DNA from: Paracoccaceae bacterium
GTDB lineage: Bacteria > Pseudomonadota > Alphaproteobacteria > Rhodobacterales > Rhodobacteraceae
NCBI GenBank assembly: GCA_022448245.1
Contig: JAKVCO010000006.1
Coordinates: 248,001-312,000, forward strand
Direction: 5' to 3'
DNA length: 64,000 nucleotides
Made by a program: the position numbers and the translations under genes
The notes under the pieces: generated by a model
The model's database searches: none
Told to the model about the DNA's origin: nothing
The model's input: only the letters and a program-made list of their open reading frames with translations
Part shown: in pieces, positions 42,678-51,683 of the stretch
How positions within the stretch are numbered: the stretch's first letter is position 1
How the letters are laid out: the number at the start of each line of letters is the position of its first letter

Positions 42678-44261
42678 TTAGTAGACGTCTTTCACGTAGC
42701 GGCCTTGGCGGCGCAGCTGCGCCAACCGATCTTCGGCATACCGCTCCGTCATCTGGCCGTGCTCCGCGATGATACGCACGAGCGTCGCCTCAACATCCAG
42801 CGCCATGCGCTTGGCATCGCCGCAGAGATAGATATGGGCCCCGGCCTCGATCGCTTGCCAAAGGGCTGCGCCGTCTTCGGCCATCAGGTGCTGTACGTAA
42901 GTCTTCTGCGCGCCATCCCGTGAGAACGCGAGGCGCAGGTGACTGAGAGCGCCAGAGGCCTCAAAACCCACAAGCTCCTCCTCATAACAATGATCGCAAT
43001 CTCGGTTACGGTCGCCAGTATAGAGCCAGGTTTCGCCCTTAGCCCCCGCCGCGTAGCGTTCGGCCAGGAAACCAAGATAGGGCGCGATTCCGGTGCCGGG
43101 ACCTACCATGATCATGGGCACATCGGGCGCAGGCACGCGGAAACGTTTGTTCGGGATCGGGAAGAGGCCTGCCGTCTCACCCTCCTCTAGCCGGTCGGCG
43201 AGGAAGGTGGAGCAGACACCGCCATAGCTGCGCTCATTCTCCCACCGCACGGCGGCGACGGTCAGATGCACTTCATCGCCGTGGCACACAGGTGTGGAGG
43301 CAATGGAGTACGACCGGTGCTGGAGCGGGCTAAGAAGCGGGATCAGGATGTCCGCCCCGACGACGAGGCGCGGATCGATGTTGAGCACGTCGATCACGTC
43401 CTTGCCCCAGAAGTAGGCCTCATATTCCTCCCGCGTTCCATTCAGCGCGGCTTGAAGATCCGCGTCCTGCACCACAGCGCCCACGCCATCGATGAGCGCC
43501 TTCGACGGCGTCAGAATCTCCAGGCGTGAGGTCAGCAGTTCGCCCAAGGGCACGTCATAGCCCGGCAGGCGCGTGACCCATGTCTTGTTCAAACGGCGCA
43601 GGAACTGTTGGACGAGCTCCGGATCGTTCTTGGGCACGATGCCCACACAATCGCCTGCCTCGTAGGTCAGGCCCGAGCCCTCAAGCGAGAGCACGATGTG
43701 GCGCATGTCTTTGGTCGAACCCTCTCCCGAAAGCTTCCGGTTTTCGAGAATGGGTGCCGGGAACGGGTTGGTGCGCGACCACACCTCTTCTTCCTCTTCC
43801 TCGGTCAAAGCCTCCACGCTGACGACCTCGCCACCGCCTGCCATGGGGATCGCAGCCTCTATCCAGGCTTGCGCGTCTTTTTCGTAGTTCAGATCGCAGT
43901 CCACGCGGTCTACGCGACGGGTGGCGCCGCAGGCCTCCAGCATCGCATCGATATCTTTGCCCGCTTGGCAGAACTGTTCGTAGGCCGTGTCGCCCAGAGC
44001 GAGCACGCCGTATTTCAGGCCCTGAAGCACGGGTGGCGCGGCCTCGATCTCGTCCCAGAAGAGCTCCGCGTTGAAGGGCATCTCGCCTTCGCCGTAGGTC
44101 GACACAACGATGAGCACATCATCCATCGTGGCGAGGTCATCCATCGAGACCTCATCAAGCTCAGTAATGTTAACGTCATGCCCCCGCGCACGAGCGAGTT
44201 TGGCCGCAGAGCGAGCCAGGTTTTCAGCGGTGCCGGTGACGGAGCCGAACAAGATATTCAT
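42678..44261 (-). CDS. Diflavin reductase, sulfite reductase alpha/CPR-like
   Basis: 527 residues from ATG 44261 (AAGGGG upstream). N-terminal flavodoxin domain (ILFGSVTGTAENLARSAA, STYGEGEMPFNAELFW, LALGDTAYEQFCQAG), then a FAD domain with RSYSIAST and GVCSTFLADRL, and an NADPH domain with MIMVGPGTGIAPYLGFL, YLCGDAKRMALDVEATL and a C-terminal VKDVY. The fold is that of CysJ and P450 reductases. No hemoprotein subunit (CysI) or P450 is adjacent, so its electron acceptor is unknown. A promoter with a TTGACA box and a palindrome lies upstream. Confidence 0.88.
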   Translation of the reverse strand: MNILFGSVTGTAENLARSAAKLARARGHDVNITELDEVSMDDLATMDDVLIVVSTYGEGEMPFNAELFWDEIEAAPPVLQGLKYGVLALGDTAYEQFCQAGKDIDAMLEACGATRRVDRVDCDLNYEKDAQAWIEAAIPMAGGGEVVSVEALTEEEEEEVWSRTNPFPAPILENRKLSGEGSTKDMRHIVLSLEGSGLTYEAGDCVGIVPKNDPELVQQFLRRLNKTWVTRLPGYDVPLGELLTSRLEILTPSKALIDGVGAVVQDADLQAALNGTREEYEAYFWGKDVIDVLNIDPRLVVGADILIPLLSPLQHRSYSIASTPVCHGDEVHLTVAAVRWENERSYGGVCSTFLADRLEEGETAGLFPIPNKRFRVPAPDVPMIMVGPGTGIAPYLGFLAERYAAGAKGETWLYTGDRNRDCDHCYEEELVGFEASGALSHLRLAFSRDGAQKTYVQHLMAEDGAALWQAIEAGAHIYLCGDAKRMALDVEATLVRIIAEHGQMTERYAEDRLAQLRRQGRYVKDVY

Positions 44262-44293
44262 GGGGTGCCCCTTATGCGGACTGGAACGGGCCC

Positions 44294-44336
44294 AGTGTAA
44301 CGCATGGAGGCCATGGCGTGTCAATCCAGATTGACA
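44294..44336 (-). promoter_or_regulatory. Promoter of the diflavin reductase with TGT-N12-ACA palindrome
   Basis: On the minus strand a TTGACA -35 (44324-44319) is followed after 19 bases by TACACT (44299-44294). The -35 is embedded in a near-perfect 18-base palindrome TGTCAATCTGGATTGACA (44336-44319), which fits TGT-N12-ACA. The same -10 and the same 19-base spacing occur at mvaA, and TGACACTAT is shared with that promoter. CrtJ/PpsR uses TGT-N12-ACA; other regulators are possible. Confidence 0.5.
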
Positions 44337-45611
44337 CTATCCATGATCGAGCTCCTGACGTTCCTGCCTACCGAGCACGTAGAGCGTGATCGCCGTCACC
44401 ACCACACCCGAAAGCAGGTAGAGCGATGCGGCCCAGAGCCCGAAGGCCCATGTCAGACCAAGGCCTGCGAGGGGGGCAAAGGCTGCCCCAAAAATCCAAG
44501 ACAGGTTCGTCGCCAGCGCCGAGCCGGAGTAGCGGAAGCGCTTGGGGAAGCGCCCCGGCACGATGGAGGAGGCCTGCCCGTATGAGAAACCGAGCAGGAT
44601 AAAGCCCAAAATAATGTAGATCGCCGGGTTCGAATCAAGCGTCGTAATCGTCAAGCAAAGCAAGACGATAGCCAGCGTCACCGCCCAATGGACAACGCGC
44701 TGCCCCACCTTGTCGGCGATAAAGCCGGAGGCAATCACCGTGACGATGCCAAAGCCCGCACCGATGAGCTGCCAGAGCAGGATCGTCTCGATAAAGACAG
44801 ACCCATAGAGCAGCTGGTAGGCCAGCGGAAAGATCGTGACCATGTGAAAGAGCGCGTAGGATGCGATGGGCAAAAGTGTGGACAGAACGATCGGGCGCCA
44901 CTGAGTTGTGACGAGCTCCCAGAATGGGGCCATTTTAAAGCTGTCATCGTCACCACCGAAATCTGTCTGAAGCAGACGGATGCGGGCAAAAAGGCTCACC
45001 ACGTTCACAGCCATCACGGCAAAGAACGCAAAGCGCCAGCCGTATTGGTAGAACTCCTCAACTGTCAGAAAACCTGTCAGCACGAAAAAGAGCGAGGCCG
45101 CCACGGCGAAGCCAAAGGGACCACCGAGTTGGGCCACCATGGCATAGCGCGCCTCATAGCCTTCAGGCGCCGCGTTGCGAAGCTGGAGGGTGATCCCGTC
45201 CCAGCCGAGACCAAGGCCCACACCTTGAGCGATGCGCAAAGCGATCAGCGCCGCCGGCGCCGCCCAACCGATCCGCTCATAGCCCGGCAAGAGGCCAATC
45301 GCGACGGTGGACGTCCCCAAAATGAAGAGGGCGATGGTGATTTTGGCGATCTTGCCGATGCGCCGCTGAATGGCGCGCCCACCTAGCTGGGCGAAAGGTC
45401 GCACCACGAACGCGATGGCGAAGGTGACGAAGGCCAACATCGTGCCTTCAACGGCGCCAACCATCGGGAAGAAGAGCTGCGGGAACACCAAAACGCAGGC
45501 GATCCCGTAGACAAAGAACCCGAAAAAGTCGGTCACCCGCGACATAATCACCGTGGTGATCACCTCATCGAGGGTGGCGGTGTGTTCGTGTGTCGCACTG
45601 GACTCTGACAT
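44337..45611 (-). CDS. MFS transporter, metabolite:H+ symporter type
   Basis: 424 residues, twelve hydrophobic segments. AFVVRPFAQLGGRAIQRRIGKIAKITIALFILGTST contains the family loop 2-3 motif, and ALRIAQGVGLGLGWDG follows. The C-terminal half has FIADKVGQR. The overall look fits the MHS subfamily (shikimate/alpha-ketoglutarate/proline-betaine-like), but the substrate is not predictable. It stands alone between the diflavin reductase and the divergent quinol oxidase operon; its upstream region holds a PhaR-like site and a TGT-N12-ACA element. Confidence 0.82.
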   Translation of the reverse strand: MSESSATHEHTATLDEVITTVIMSRVTDFFGFFVYGIACVLVFPQLFFPMVGAVEGTMLAFVTFAIAFVVRPFAQLGGRAIQRRIGKIAKITIALFILGTSTVAIGLLPGYERIGWAAPAALIALRIAQGVGLGLGWDGITLQLRNAAPEGYEARYAMVAQLGGPFGFAVAASLFFVLTGFLTVEEFYQYGWRFAFFAVMAVNVVSLFARIRLLQTDFGGDDDSFKMAPFWELVTTQWRPIVLSTLLPIASYALFHMVTIFPLAYQLLYGSVFIETILLWQLIGAGFGIVTVIASGFIADKVGQRVVHWAVTLAIVLLCLTITTLDSNPAIYIILGFILLGFSYGQASSIVPGRFPKRFRYSGSALATNLSWIFGAAFAPLAGLGLTWAFGLWAASLYLLSGVVVTAITLYVLGRQERQELDHG

Positions 45612-45642
45612 TGCGTGGGCCTCGAAACCTGTCCGTTGGTGC

Positions 45643-45722
45643 TGTCTGCTCTACCTTACATAGCGCGGGAAACAAGGACGCAACGTCCAGCGGGTGCGTG
45701 GTTTTGTTGCAGTGCAGCATTA
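45643..45722. promoter_or_regulatory. Divergent intergenic region with PhaR-like site and TGT-N12-ACA
   Basis: Between the MFS gene (start 45611, minus) and cyoA (start 45830, plus). On the minus strand at 45721-45706 reads ATGCTGCACTGCAACA, which differs at one of 16 positions from the phasin-promoter site ATGCTGCATTGCAACA. At 45643-45660 is TGT-N12-ACA, 32 bases before the MFS start; on its own this is weak, since the pattern occurs by chance about once per 4 kb. No convincing core promoter was fixed for either gene. Confidence 0.45.
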
Positions 45723-45829
45723 CTGACCCCGCCTAAATAGCATGATAGGAGCGGAGCGCGCCCCCGAAGAGCCACGCGAGGCTTAAGGCAGCTCCCGCAG
45801 AAATGAACAACGACGCAGGTGTGTGCCCA

Positions 45830-46921
45830 ATGACCTCGGCCTTGCTACGCAAATTTCGCCCACTTCTGGCTTTGGCAGCCGTTGGACTACTGAGCGGATG
45901 CAATCTGGTGCTACTCAATCCAGCCGGCGACGTGGCCGCCCAGCAGGGCGATCTCATCGTCTACGCGACGATCATGATGATGCTCGTCATCGGGCCGGTT
46001 ATGGCGCTGACGGTGTTCTTTGCCTGGCAATATCGCCAGAGCAACGAAAAGGCGCGGTACGAGCCTGAGTGGGGTCACTCCATCAGCCTTGAAATCGTGA
46101 TCTGGGCGGTGCCGCTGGCCATCATCGTGGTGCTTGCGGGCCTGACCTGGGTCGCCACGCACCGCCTCGACCCCTACGCCGATCTCATCCGCATCGACGA
46201 AGAAACGCCTATCACTGAGGACGTGCAGCCCATGCAGGTCCAGGTCGTGGCGCTCGATTGGAAGTGGCTCTTCATCTACCCGGAGGAGCAGATCGCTACA
46301 GTGGGCGAAATGGCCGTGATCGAGGACCGCCCAGTGGAGTTCCATCTGACCTCCAACACGGTAATGAACGCCTTCTACATCCCCGACATGGCCGGGATGA
46401 TCTATGCAATGGCGGGCATGCAGACCGAACTCAATGCCGTTATGAACGCGCCCGGCACCTACGTGGGCTTTGCCGCTAACTATAATGGTGCGGGCTTTAG
46501 CCAGATGCGGTTTGACGTGAAATCCTTCGGTTCCGACGCCGAGTTCGCGGCCTGGGCGGATGAGATGCGCGCGTCCTCCGAAGGCATTCTTACTGACGCA
46601 ACCTTCAACGCGCTGTCCAAACCGTCCACGTTCAAAGAGGTCGTCTCGTATAACGGTCTCGAAGAGGGCATCTACGACCGCATCCTGAACATGTGCACCG
46701 AGGCCGACACACTGTGCCTCGACGACCAGATGATGGTCGATGCGCTAGGCGGTGGCGGACTCGACGGCCTTTTCAATCGCGAGCTCTTCGCAGGCCTGTG
46801 TGACGCTGATGACCCCCGTGCCCTGCTGGCGCTGATCAAACCCGAACTGCGGGAAGACCCTGAGCTTTATGCTTCTGTCCTGCTTCCTCCCCAAGACACG
46901 ACTGAGATGCGGAGCAACTAA
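45830..46921 (+). CDS. cyoA: Quinol oxidase subunit II (lipoprotein)
   Basis: 363 residues from ATG 45830; an in-frame ATG nine codons earlier would weaken the signal peptide. Signal and lipobox [13 protein letters not shown], then two membrane segments. The periplasmic cupredoxin domain [32 protein letters not shown] lacks the cysteine/histidine CuA ligands of cytochrome c oxidases, showing use of quinol as donor. A C-terminal extension of about 120 residues follows the cupredoxin fold. First gene of cyoABCD-surf1. Confidence 0.92.
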   Translation: MTSALLRKFRPLLALAAVGLLSGCNLVLLNPAGDVAAQQGDLIVYATIMMMLVIGPVMALTVFFAWQYRQSNEKARYEPEWGHSISLEIVIWAVPLAIIVVLAGLTWVATHRLDPYADLIRIDEETPITEDVQPMQVQVVALDWKWLFIYPEEQIATVGEMAVIEDRPVEFHLTSNTVMNAFYIPDMAGMIYAMAGMQTELNAVMNAPGTYVGFAANYNGAGFSQMRFDVKSFGSDAEFAAWADEMRASSEGILTDATFNALSKPSTFKEVVSYNGLEEGIYDRILNMCTEADTLCLDDQMMVDALGGGGLDGLFNRELFAGLCDADDPRALLALIKPELREDPELYASVLLPPQDTTEMRSN

Positions 46922-46923
46922 CC

Positions 46924-48984
46924 GTGGCAACTTCCGTACCTGATTTTGCTGGCCAACTCACCCGCGGCACCCAAGGGGCCGAAATCGCTCACCCGTTCTG
47001 GGGCAAGCTGACGTGGGATATTTTCCCGTTCTATGACCCGATCCTGCTGGGCACGTTCATCGTGGTCTGCATCGGCGGCGGCGCGCTGGTGGCAGCACTG
47101 ACCTACTACCGGCTCTGGGGCTATCTCTGGACGGAGTGGTTTACGTCCGTCGATCACAAGAAGATCGGGATCATGTACATGATCTTGGCGACGGTGATGC
47201 TCGTCCGGGGCTTCTCGGACGCTGTGCTGATGCGGGGGCATCAAGCCCTCGCCAGTGCGGGATACGTGGGATACCTGCCGTCCTATCACTACGATCAGGT
47301 CTTCACCGCGCACGGCGTGATCATGATCTTCTTTGTGGCGATGCCGTTCATCACGGGCTTCATGAACTACATCATGCCGCTCCAGATCGGTGCGCGGGAC
47401 GTGGCCTTCCCGTTCCTCAATAACTTCTCGTTCTGGCTGACCGTGTCGGGCGCGATCCTGATCATGCTTTCGCTCTTCGTGGGCGAATACGCAGCAACGG
47501 GCTGGCTAGCCTACCCGCCGCTCTCAGGGCTGACCTTCAGCCCAGGCGTGGGCATGGATTACTACCTTTGGTCGCTCAACATCGCGGGTATTGGTACGAC
47601 GCTCTCGGGCATCAACTTGATCGTAACCATCGTGAAGATGCGCGCGCCGGGCATGACCTGGATGCGGATGCCGATCTTCACCTGGACGACGCTCATCACC
47701 AACATCCTAATCGTGGCGACCTTCCCTGTCCTCACCGTCACCTTGGCGTTGCTAACCGCTGACCGTTACATCGGCACAAACTTCTTCACCTCCGATCTCG
47801 GCGGCAACCCGATGATGTATGTGAACCTCATCTGGATTTGGGGTCACCCGGAGGTTTACATCCTGACGCTGCCGGTCTTCGGCATCTTCTCGGAGATCGT
47901 GCCGACGTTCTCGAGGAAGCGCCTCTTTGGATACACCTCCATGGTCTACGCGACCGCGGTGATAATGATCCTGAGCTACATCGTCTGGCTCCACCACTTC
48001 TTCACCATGGGTGCGGGGGCGGATGTGAACTCCTTCTTCGGGATCACGACGATGATCATCTCGATCCCCACGGGCGCGAAGATCTTCAACTGGCTCTTCA
48101 CCATGTACAAAGGGCGCATCAGCTTTGAGCTGCCGATGATGTGGACCGTGGCGTTCCTGCTGACCTTCGTGGTGGGCGGGATGACCGGTGTCCTTCTGGC
48201 GATCCCGCCGGCGGACTACGTGCTGCACAACTCCCTCTTCCTCGTGGCGCACTTCCACAACGTGATCATCGGGGGCGTGGTCTTCGGCATCTTCGCGGGC
48301 ATCAACTATTGGTGGCCCAAGGCCTTTGGCTTCAAGCTCGATCGGACCTGGGGGCTCGTCAGCTTCTGGGGCTGGGTTGTAGGCTTCTACTTCGCGTTCA
48401 TGCCGCTGTACCTGCTTGGCCTCATGGGCGTCACCCGCCGCTTGAGCCAGTTCGAAGACACCGCCTACGCGGCCTACTTCTTCACGGCAGCGATCGGTGT
48501 GGCGATGATTGCAGTGGGCGTGCTGGCGTTCTTCGTCCAGATCTACGTATCGATCCGCAACCGCGAGGCACTGGCCGTGGACGGGGACCCCTGGAACGGG
48601 CGCACGCTCGAATGGGCGACCTCCTCCCCGCCGCCCTACTACAACTTTGCCTTTACGCCGCGCGTCTATCGCCGCGACGCGTGGGAGCACATGAAACAAG
48701 CAGGCTACGAGCGGAAGACCGACGGCTTCACGCCCATACACATGCCGCATTACACCGCCACCGGCGTCGTCATCTCGGCCCTCTGGACTATCATGGGCTT
48801 TGCACTGATCTGGCACGTCTGGTGGCTGGCCGTAGCCTCAGCGATGGCCAGCCTCGTCTACGGGATCGCACATACCTTCAACTACAACCGCGACTACTAC
48901 ATCCCCGTCGATGAAGTGGCGGAGATCGAAGGAGCCCGCACCAAGAAGGAGGCCGCGCAAAACAGCGTGGTGGCAGCAGAATGA
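46924..48984 (+). CDS. cyoB: Quinol oxidase subunit I
   Basis: 686 residues from a GTG two bases after the cyoA stop; about fifteen membrane segments as in CyoB/QoxB. Heme and copper ligands are visible in [11 protein letters not shown], the Tyr-His crosslink motif [21 protein letters not shown] and [11 protein letters not shown]. The D-channel region is [19 protein letters not shown] and the K-channel lysine lies in [12 protein letters not shown]. It couples quinol oxidation by O2 to proton pumping. Confidence 0.95.
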   Translation: MATSVPDFAGQLTRGTQGAEIAHPFWGKLTWDIFPFYDPILLGTFIVVCIGGGALVAALTYYRLWGYLWTEWFTSVDHKKIGIMYMILATVMLVRGFSDAVLMRGHQALASAGYVGYLPSYHYDQVFTAHGVIMIFFVAMPFITGFMNYIMPLQIGARDVAFPFLNNFSFWLTVSGAILIMLSLFVGEYAATGWLAYPPLSGLTFSPGVGMDYYLWSLNIAGIGTTLSGINLIVTIVKMRAPGMTWMRMPIFTWTTLITNILIVATFPVLTVTLALLTADRYIGTNFFTSDLGGNPMMYVNLIWIWGHPEVYILTLPVFGIFSEIVPTFSRKRLFGYTSMVYATAVIMILSYIVWLHHFFTMGAGADVNSFFGITTMIISIPTGAKIFNWLFTMYKGRISFELPMMWTVAFLLTFVVGGMTGVLLAIPPADYVLHNSLFLVAHFHNVIIGGVVFGIFAGINYWWPKAFGFKLDRTWGLVSFWGWVVGFYFAFMPLYLLGLMGVTRRLSQFEDTAYAAYFFTAAIGVAMIAVGVLAFFVQIYVSIRNREALAVDGDPWNGRTLEWATSSPPPYYNFAFTPRVYRRDAWEHMKQAGYERKTDGFTPIHMPHYTATGVVISALWTIMGFALIWHVWWLAVASAMASLVYGIAHTFNYNRDYYIPVDEVAEIEGARTKKEAAQNSVVAAE

Positions 48985-49631
48985 GCGATATGACCGCCAA
49001 CGGCCCTCAGCTGGCAACCGAGAGCCCGCGCTTCGACTTCCACGTCGTCGAGGACGAGCACGCCCATGAGCACCACGAGACCGGCACGATGCTGGGCTTC
49101 TGGCTCTACCTCATGTCGGACTGCCTGCTCTTTGGCATCCTCTTCGCCGTGCACGCGGTGCTGGGTCAGAACTATGCTGCGGGCCCCTCGCCTGCGGACC
49201 TTTTCGAGATTGAGCTGATCCTAGTTTCCACCTTCATGCTGCTCTTCTCCTCGATCACCTATGGTTTTGCCATGATCGCGATGCAGCAGGGATCAAAGGT
49301 GGGCACGCAGGCCTGGCTCGCCGTCACGGGGGTCTTCGGCTTGGCGTTCCTTGGCCTCTCGATTTACGAGTTCGAGCACCTCTGGCACATCGGCGCCACG
49401 CCCATGGCTTCGGCATTTCTATCGAGCTTCTGGCTCCTCGTCGGCACCCACGGCCTGCACGTCGCGGCAGGTGCGATCTGGCTCGTGGTACTTCTCGCGC
49501 AGGTCCAGATCCACGGCCTGACCCACGAAAACAAGCGCCGCATCGCGTGCCTGAGCCTCTTTTGGCACTTCCTCGATCTCATCTGGATCGCGGTCTTCAG
49601 CTTCGTCTACCTCACGGGAGTTCTGCTATGA
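48981..49631 (+). CDS. cyoC: Quinol oxidase subunit III
   Basis: 216 residues, five hydrophobic segments, typical of Cyo[48 protein letters not shown] and [52 protein letters not shown] are family strings. Overlaps cyoB by four bases and cyoD by four. Confidence 0.95.
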   Translation: MSDMTANGPQLATESPRFDFHVVEDEHAHEHHETGTMLGFWLYLMSDCLLFGILFAVHAVLGQNYAAGPSPADLFEIELILVSTFMLLFSSITYGFAMIAMQQGSKVGTQAWLAVTGVFGLAFLGLSIYEFEHLWHIGATPMASAFLSSFWLLVGTHGLHVAAGAIWLVVLLAQVQIHGLTHENKRRIACLSLFWHFLDLIWIAVFSFVYLTGVLL

Positions 49632-49978
49632 GCGATCAAGCACATGGATCTCTGAAGAGCTACGGCATCGGGTTTGCCCTGTCGGTCGTGCTCACGCTCA
49701 TTCCCTTCGGCCTCGTCCTCGGCGGCGCGCTGGAGGATAATGTGGGCTGGGCCATCGCGATCATCTTCCTCTTCGGAGGGGCGCAGATCATGGTGCATGT
49801 GTACTACTTCCTCCACGTGACGCTGGGCGCCGAAGACGGCTGGCAAGCCATGTCCCTGGCCTTCACGGGGATGCTGCTCGTGATCATCCTCGCAGGCTCG
49901 ATCTGGGTGATGTTCCACCTGGAGGAGAACATGATGCCCGCCCATGAACTCATCGAGCGGGTCGAGCAATTGCCATGA
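49628..49978 (+). CDS. cyoD: Quinol oxidase subunit IV
   Basis: 116 residues, three hydrophobic segments. LKSYGIGFALSVVLTLIPFGLVLGG and FLFGGAQIMVHVYYFLHVTLGAEDGWQAMSLAF match CyoD. The ATG at 49628 overlaps the cyoC stop; a longer open frame lies within cyoC. Overlaps surf1 by four bases. Confidence 0.94.
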   Translation: MSDQAHGSLKSYGIGFALSVVLTLIPFGLVLGGALEDNVGWAIAIIFLFGGAQIMVHVYYFLHVTLGAEDGWQAMSLAFTGMLLVIILAGSIWVMFHLEENMMPAHELIERVEQLP

Positions 49979-50709
49979 CCGAGGACGACCCGCGCCGCCC
50001 CCTTTGGGTCGACGCAACAATCCTGATCTCCGCCTTCATCGTCTTTGTGGTCATGGTAGGCTTGGGCAACTGGCAGATGCAGCGGCTCGCATGGAAGCTT
50101 GATCTGATTGAGGCGGTAGAGACACGGGCCTTCGCGCCCGAGGTTCCCGCACCTTCAGGCCCCGTCACGGAAGTATCTGACGAATACACGCGCGTCGAAG
50201 CCACCGGCACATTAGACTATGCCGAGACGCGCCGCGTAAAGGCGGTGACGGACCTTGGGCTGGGTTTCTGGCTCATGACCCCGCTTGAGACACCCGCTAA
50301 GACGATCTGGGTGAACCGAGGCTTCATCCCTCAGAATTTCGACGGCGTGGTGCAGGAGCCCGAGGGGCCCCAACGGGTCACCGGCCTCCTGCGCTTCACT
50401 GAGCCTGAGGGCACACTCCTTGAGAGCAACGACGCCGCCGCAGACCGCTGGGTCGCGCGGGATATCGCGGTGTTGTCGGATGTCGCGGGCCTGACGAGCG
50501 AGCCCTACTTCATCGACGCCGATCACCTGACTGCGCCGGGCACCTTCCCGCGCGGGGGGCTGACGATCGTGGGTTTCCGCAACTCTCACCTCAGCTACGC
50601 GCTGACGTGGTACGCCATGGCGTTGCTCTTCGCGGCGGGCATGGTCTACGTGATCTGGGACCGGGTGCGCGCCCGCAAGCGGCGGCCACGCCTCGTCTAC
50701 GGCGAGTAG
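49975..50709 (+). CDS. surf1: SURF1 family assembly factor of the quinol oxidase
   Basis: 244 residues with a membrane segment at each end (ILISAFIVFVVMVGLGNWQMQRLAWK and YALTWYAMALLFAAGMVYVIW) and the SURF1 motif IWVNRGFIP in the periplasmic loop. SURF1 proteins help insert heme a into subunit I. In Paracoccus denitrificans a dedicated Surf1q is encoded with the ba3 quinol oxidase. Translational overlap with cyoD implies the same here and suggests that this oxidase carries heme a. Ends convergent with mvd (13-base overlap). Confidence 0.88.
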   Translation: MTEDDPRRPLWVDATILISAFIVFVVMVGLGNWQMQRLAWKLDLIEAVETRAFAPEVPAPSGPVTEVSDEYTRVEATGTLDYAETRRVKAVTDLGLGFWLMTPLETPAKTIWVNRGFIPQNFDGVVQEPEGPQRVTGLLRFTEPEGTLLESNDAAADRWVARDIAVLSDVAGLTSEPYFIDADHLTAPGTFPRGGLTIVGFRNSHLSYALTWYAMALLFAAGMVYVIWDRVRARKRRPRLVYGE

Positions 50710-51683
50710 CCGAAGGGATCGATGATCTCCGCCGCCGGGAAAAGGCGGCGCACGTCGGCCCCTGCTTCCTTCAGGAAGATCAGCTTTACATTGGCACCGG
50801 CGTCCATCGTGGCATAGGCCTCAAGCCCCTCCGCGCGGGCCTGCCAGAGCGCCTCCAGCACCTGCCAGCTCCCTGCCTTGAGGTAAGTCAGCGCCGGGCG
50901 CGCGGCCATCATCGTGGCGTGCATGGCCAGCGCATTCGCCTCCGCCAACGCGCCGAGAGTCGCGAAATCCTGTGCGCGGACAGCGGCCTCGATCGCCGCG
51001 CAGTCGGCCTCTGCCCGATCCGGCCATGGGGGAAAGAGCGGTGACGTCGCCACCGTATGGCCCATCCCATCGCGGGAGCTCTGCGCCTTCGGGCCCGTAT
51101 CCACCTTGATCAGCGCGATGCGAAAATCGAGCCAGGGCGCCTCCACCGGCACCGCAAAACTGTCCATACCCGCCGGGTCCGCGCCCCGATCCCACCGCAC
51201 GAAACCGTGCCAAAAGGACCGCGTCGCAGAGCCCGATCCATAGCGCGAGAGCATGCTTTGCTGAGCCTCGGGCAGGCTAAGCGCAAAGGCCCCGTCAATC
51301 GCCTTCGTCAGCGCGGCAAAGCCAGACGCCGACGAGGCGAGGCCAGCAGCCGTGGGAATGGTATTCACCGTCTCCACCCGCACCGGCAGCGTCTGCCCCC
51401 GGCGGAAGCGGTCGAGATAGGCCACCACTTTCGTGGCGAAACTAGAGGCGGGGTCGAGCACCTCGCCGTTCAGCGACACCTCATCCCGGTCAGCGGGCAG
51501 GATCGTCGTCGTCGTCCCCCATTCCGCCAAGGAGATCGACAGCGAGGAGTTCAGGGGCAAGTTTAGGCCCGCGTCGCGTTTGCCCCAGTACTTCGACAGG
51601 GCGATGTTTGAGGGCGCGTAGGCCGTGGCCTCCTGCGGCGCCGGCAACTGGGCCGGCAGCACGGCGTCAAATGCATCAGTCAT
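50697..51683 (-). CDS. mvaD: Diphosphomevalonate decarboxylase
   Basis: 328-residue GHMP-kinase fold enzyme converting mevalonate diphosphate to isopentenyl diphosphate. The family start YAPSNIALSKYWGKRD with its substrate-binding residues is followed by NLPLNSSLSISL, TAAGLASSASGFAALTKA (phosphate loop), GSGSATRSFWHGFVRW with the catalytic region and TMDAGANVKLIFL. Last gene of the operon mvaA-hcs-mvk-pmk-mvd, overlapping pmk by eight bases. Confidence 0.92.
   Translation of the reverse strand: MTDAFDAVLPAQLPAPQEATAYAPSNIALSKYWGKRDAGLNLPLNSSLSISLAEWGTTTTILPADRDEVSLNGEVLDPASSFATKVVAYLDRFRRGQTLPVRVETVNTIPTAAGLASSASGFAALTKAIDGAFALSLPEAQQSMLSRYGSGSATRSFWHGFVRWDRGADPAGMDSFAVPVEAPWLDFRIALIKVDTGPKAQSSRDGMGHTVATSPLFPPWPDRAEADCAAIEAAVRAQDFATLGALAEANALAMHATMMAARPALTYLKAGSWQVLEALWQARAEGLEAYATMDAGANVKLIFLKEAGADVRRLFPAAEIIDPFGYSP

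Noticed and set aside
47752-48816. Minus-strand open frame of 354 codons inside cyoB
   Set aside because: Charged low-complexity translation typical of the reverse complement of a membrane protein gene; cyoB is unambiguous.
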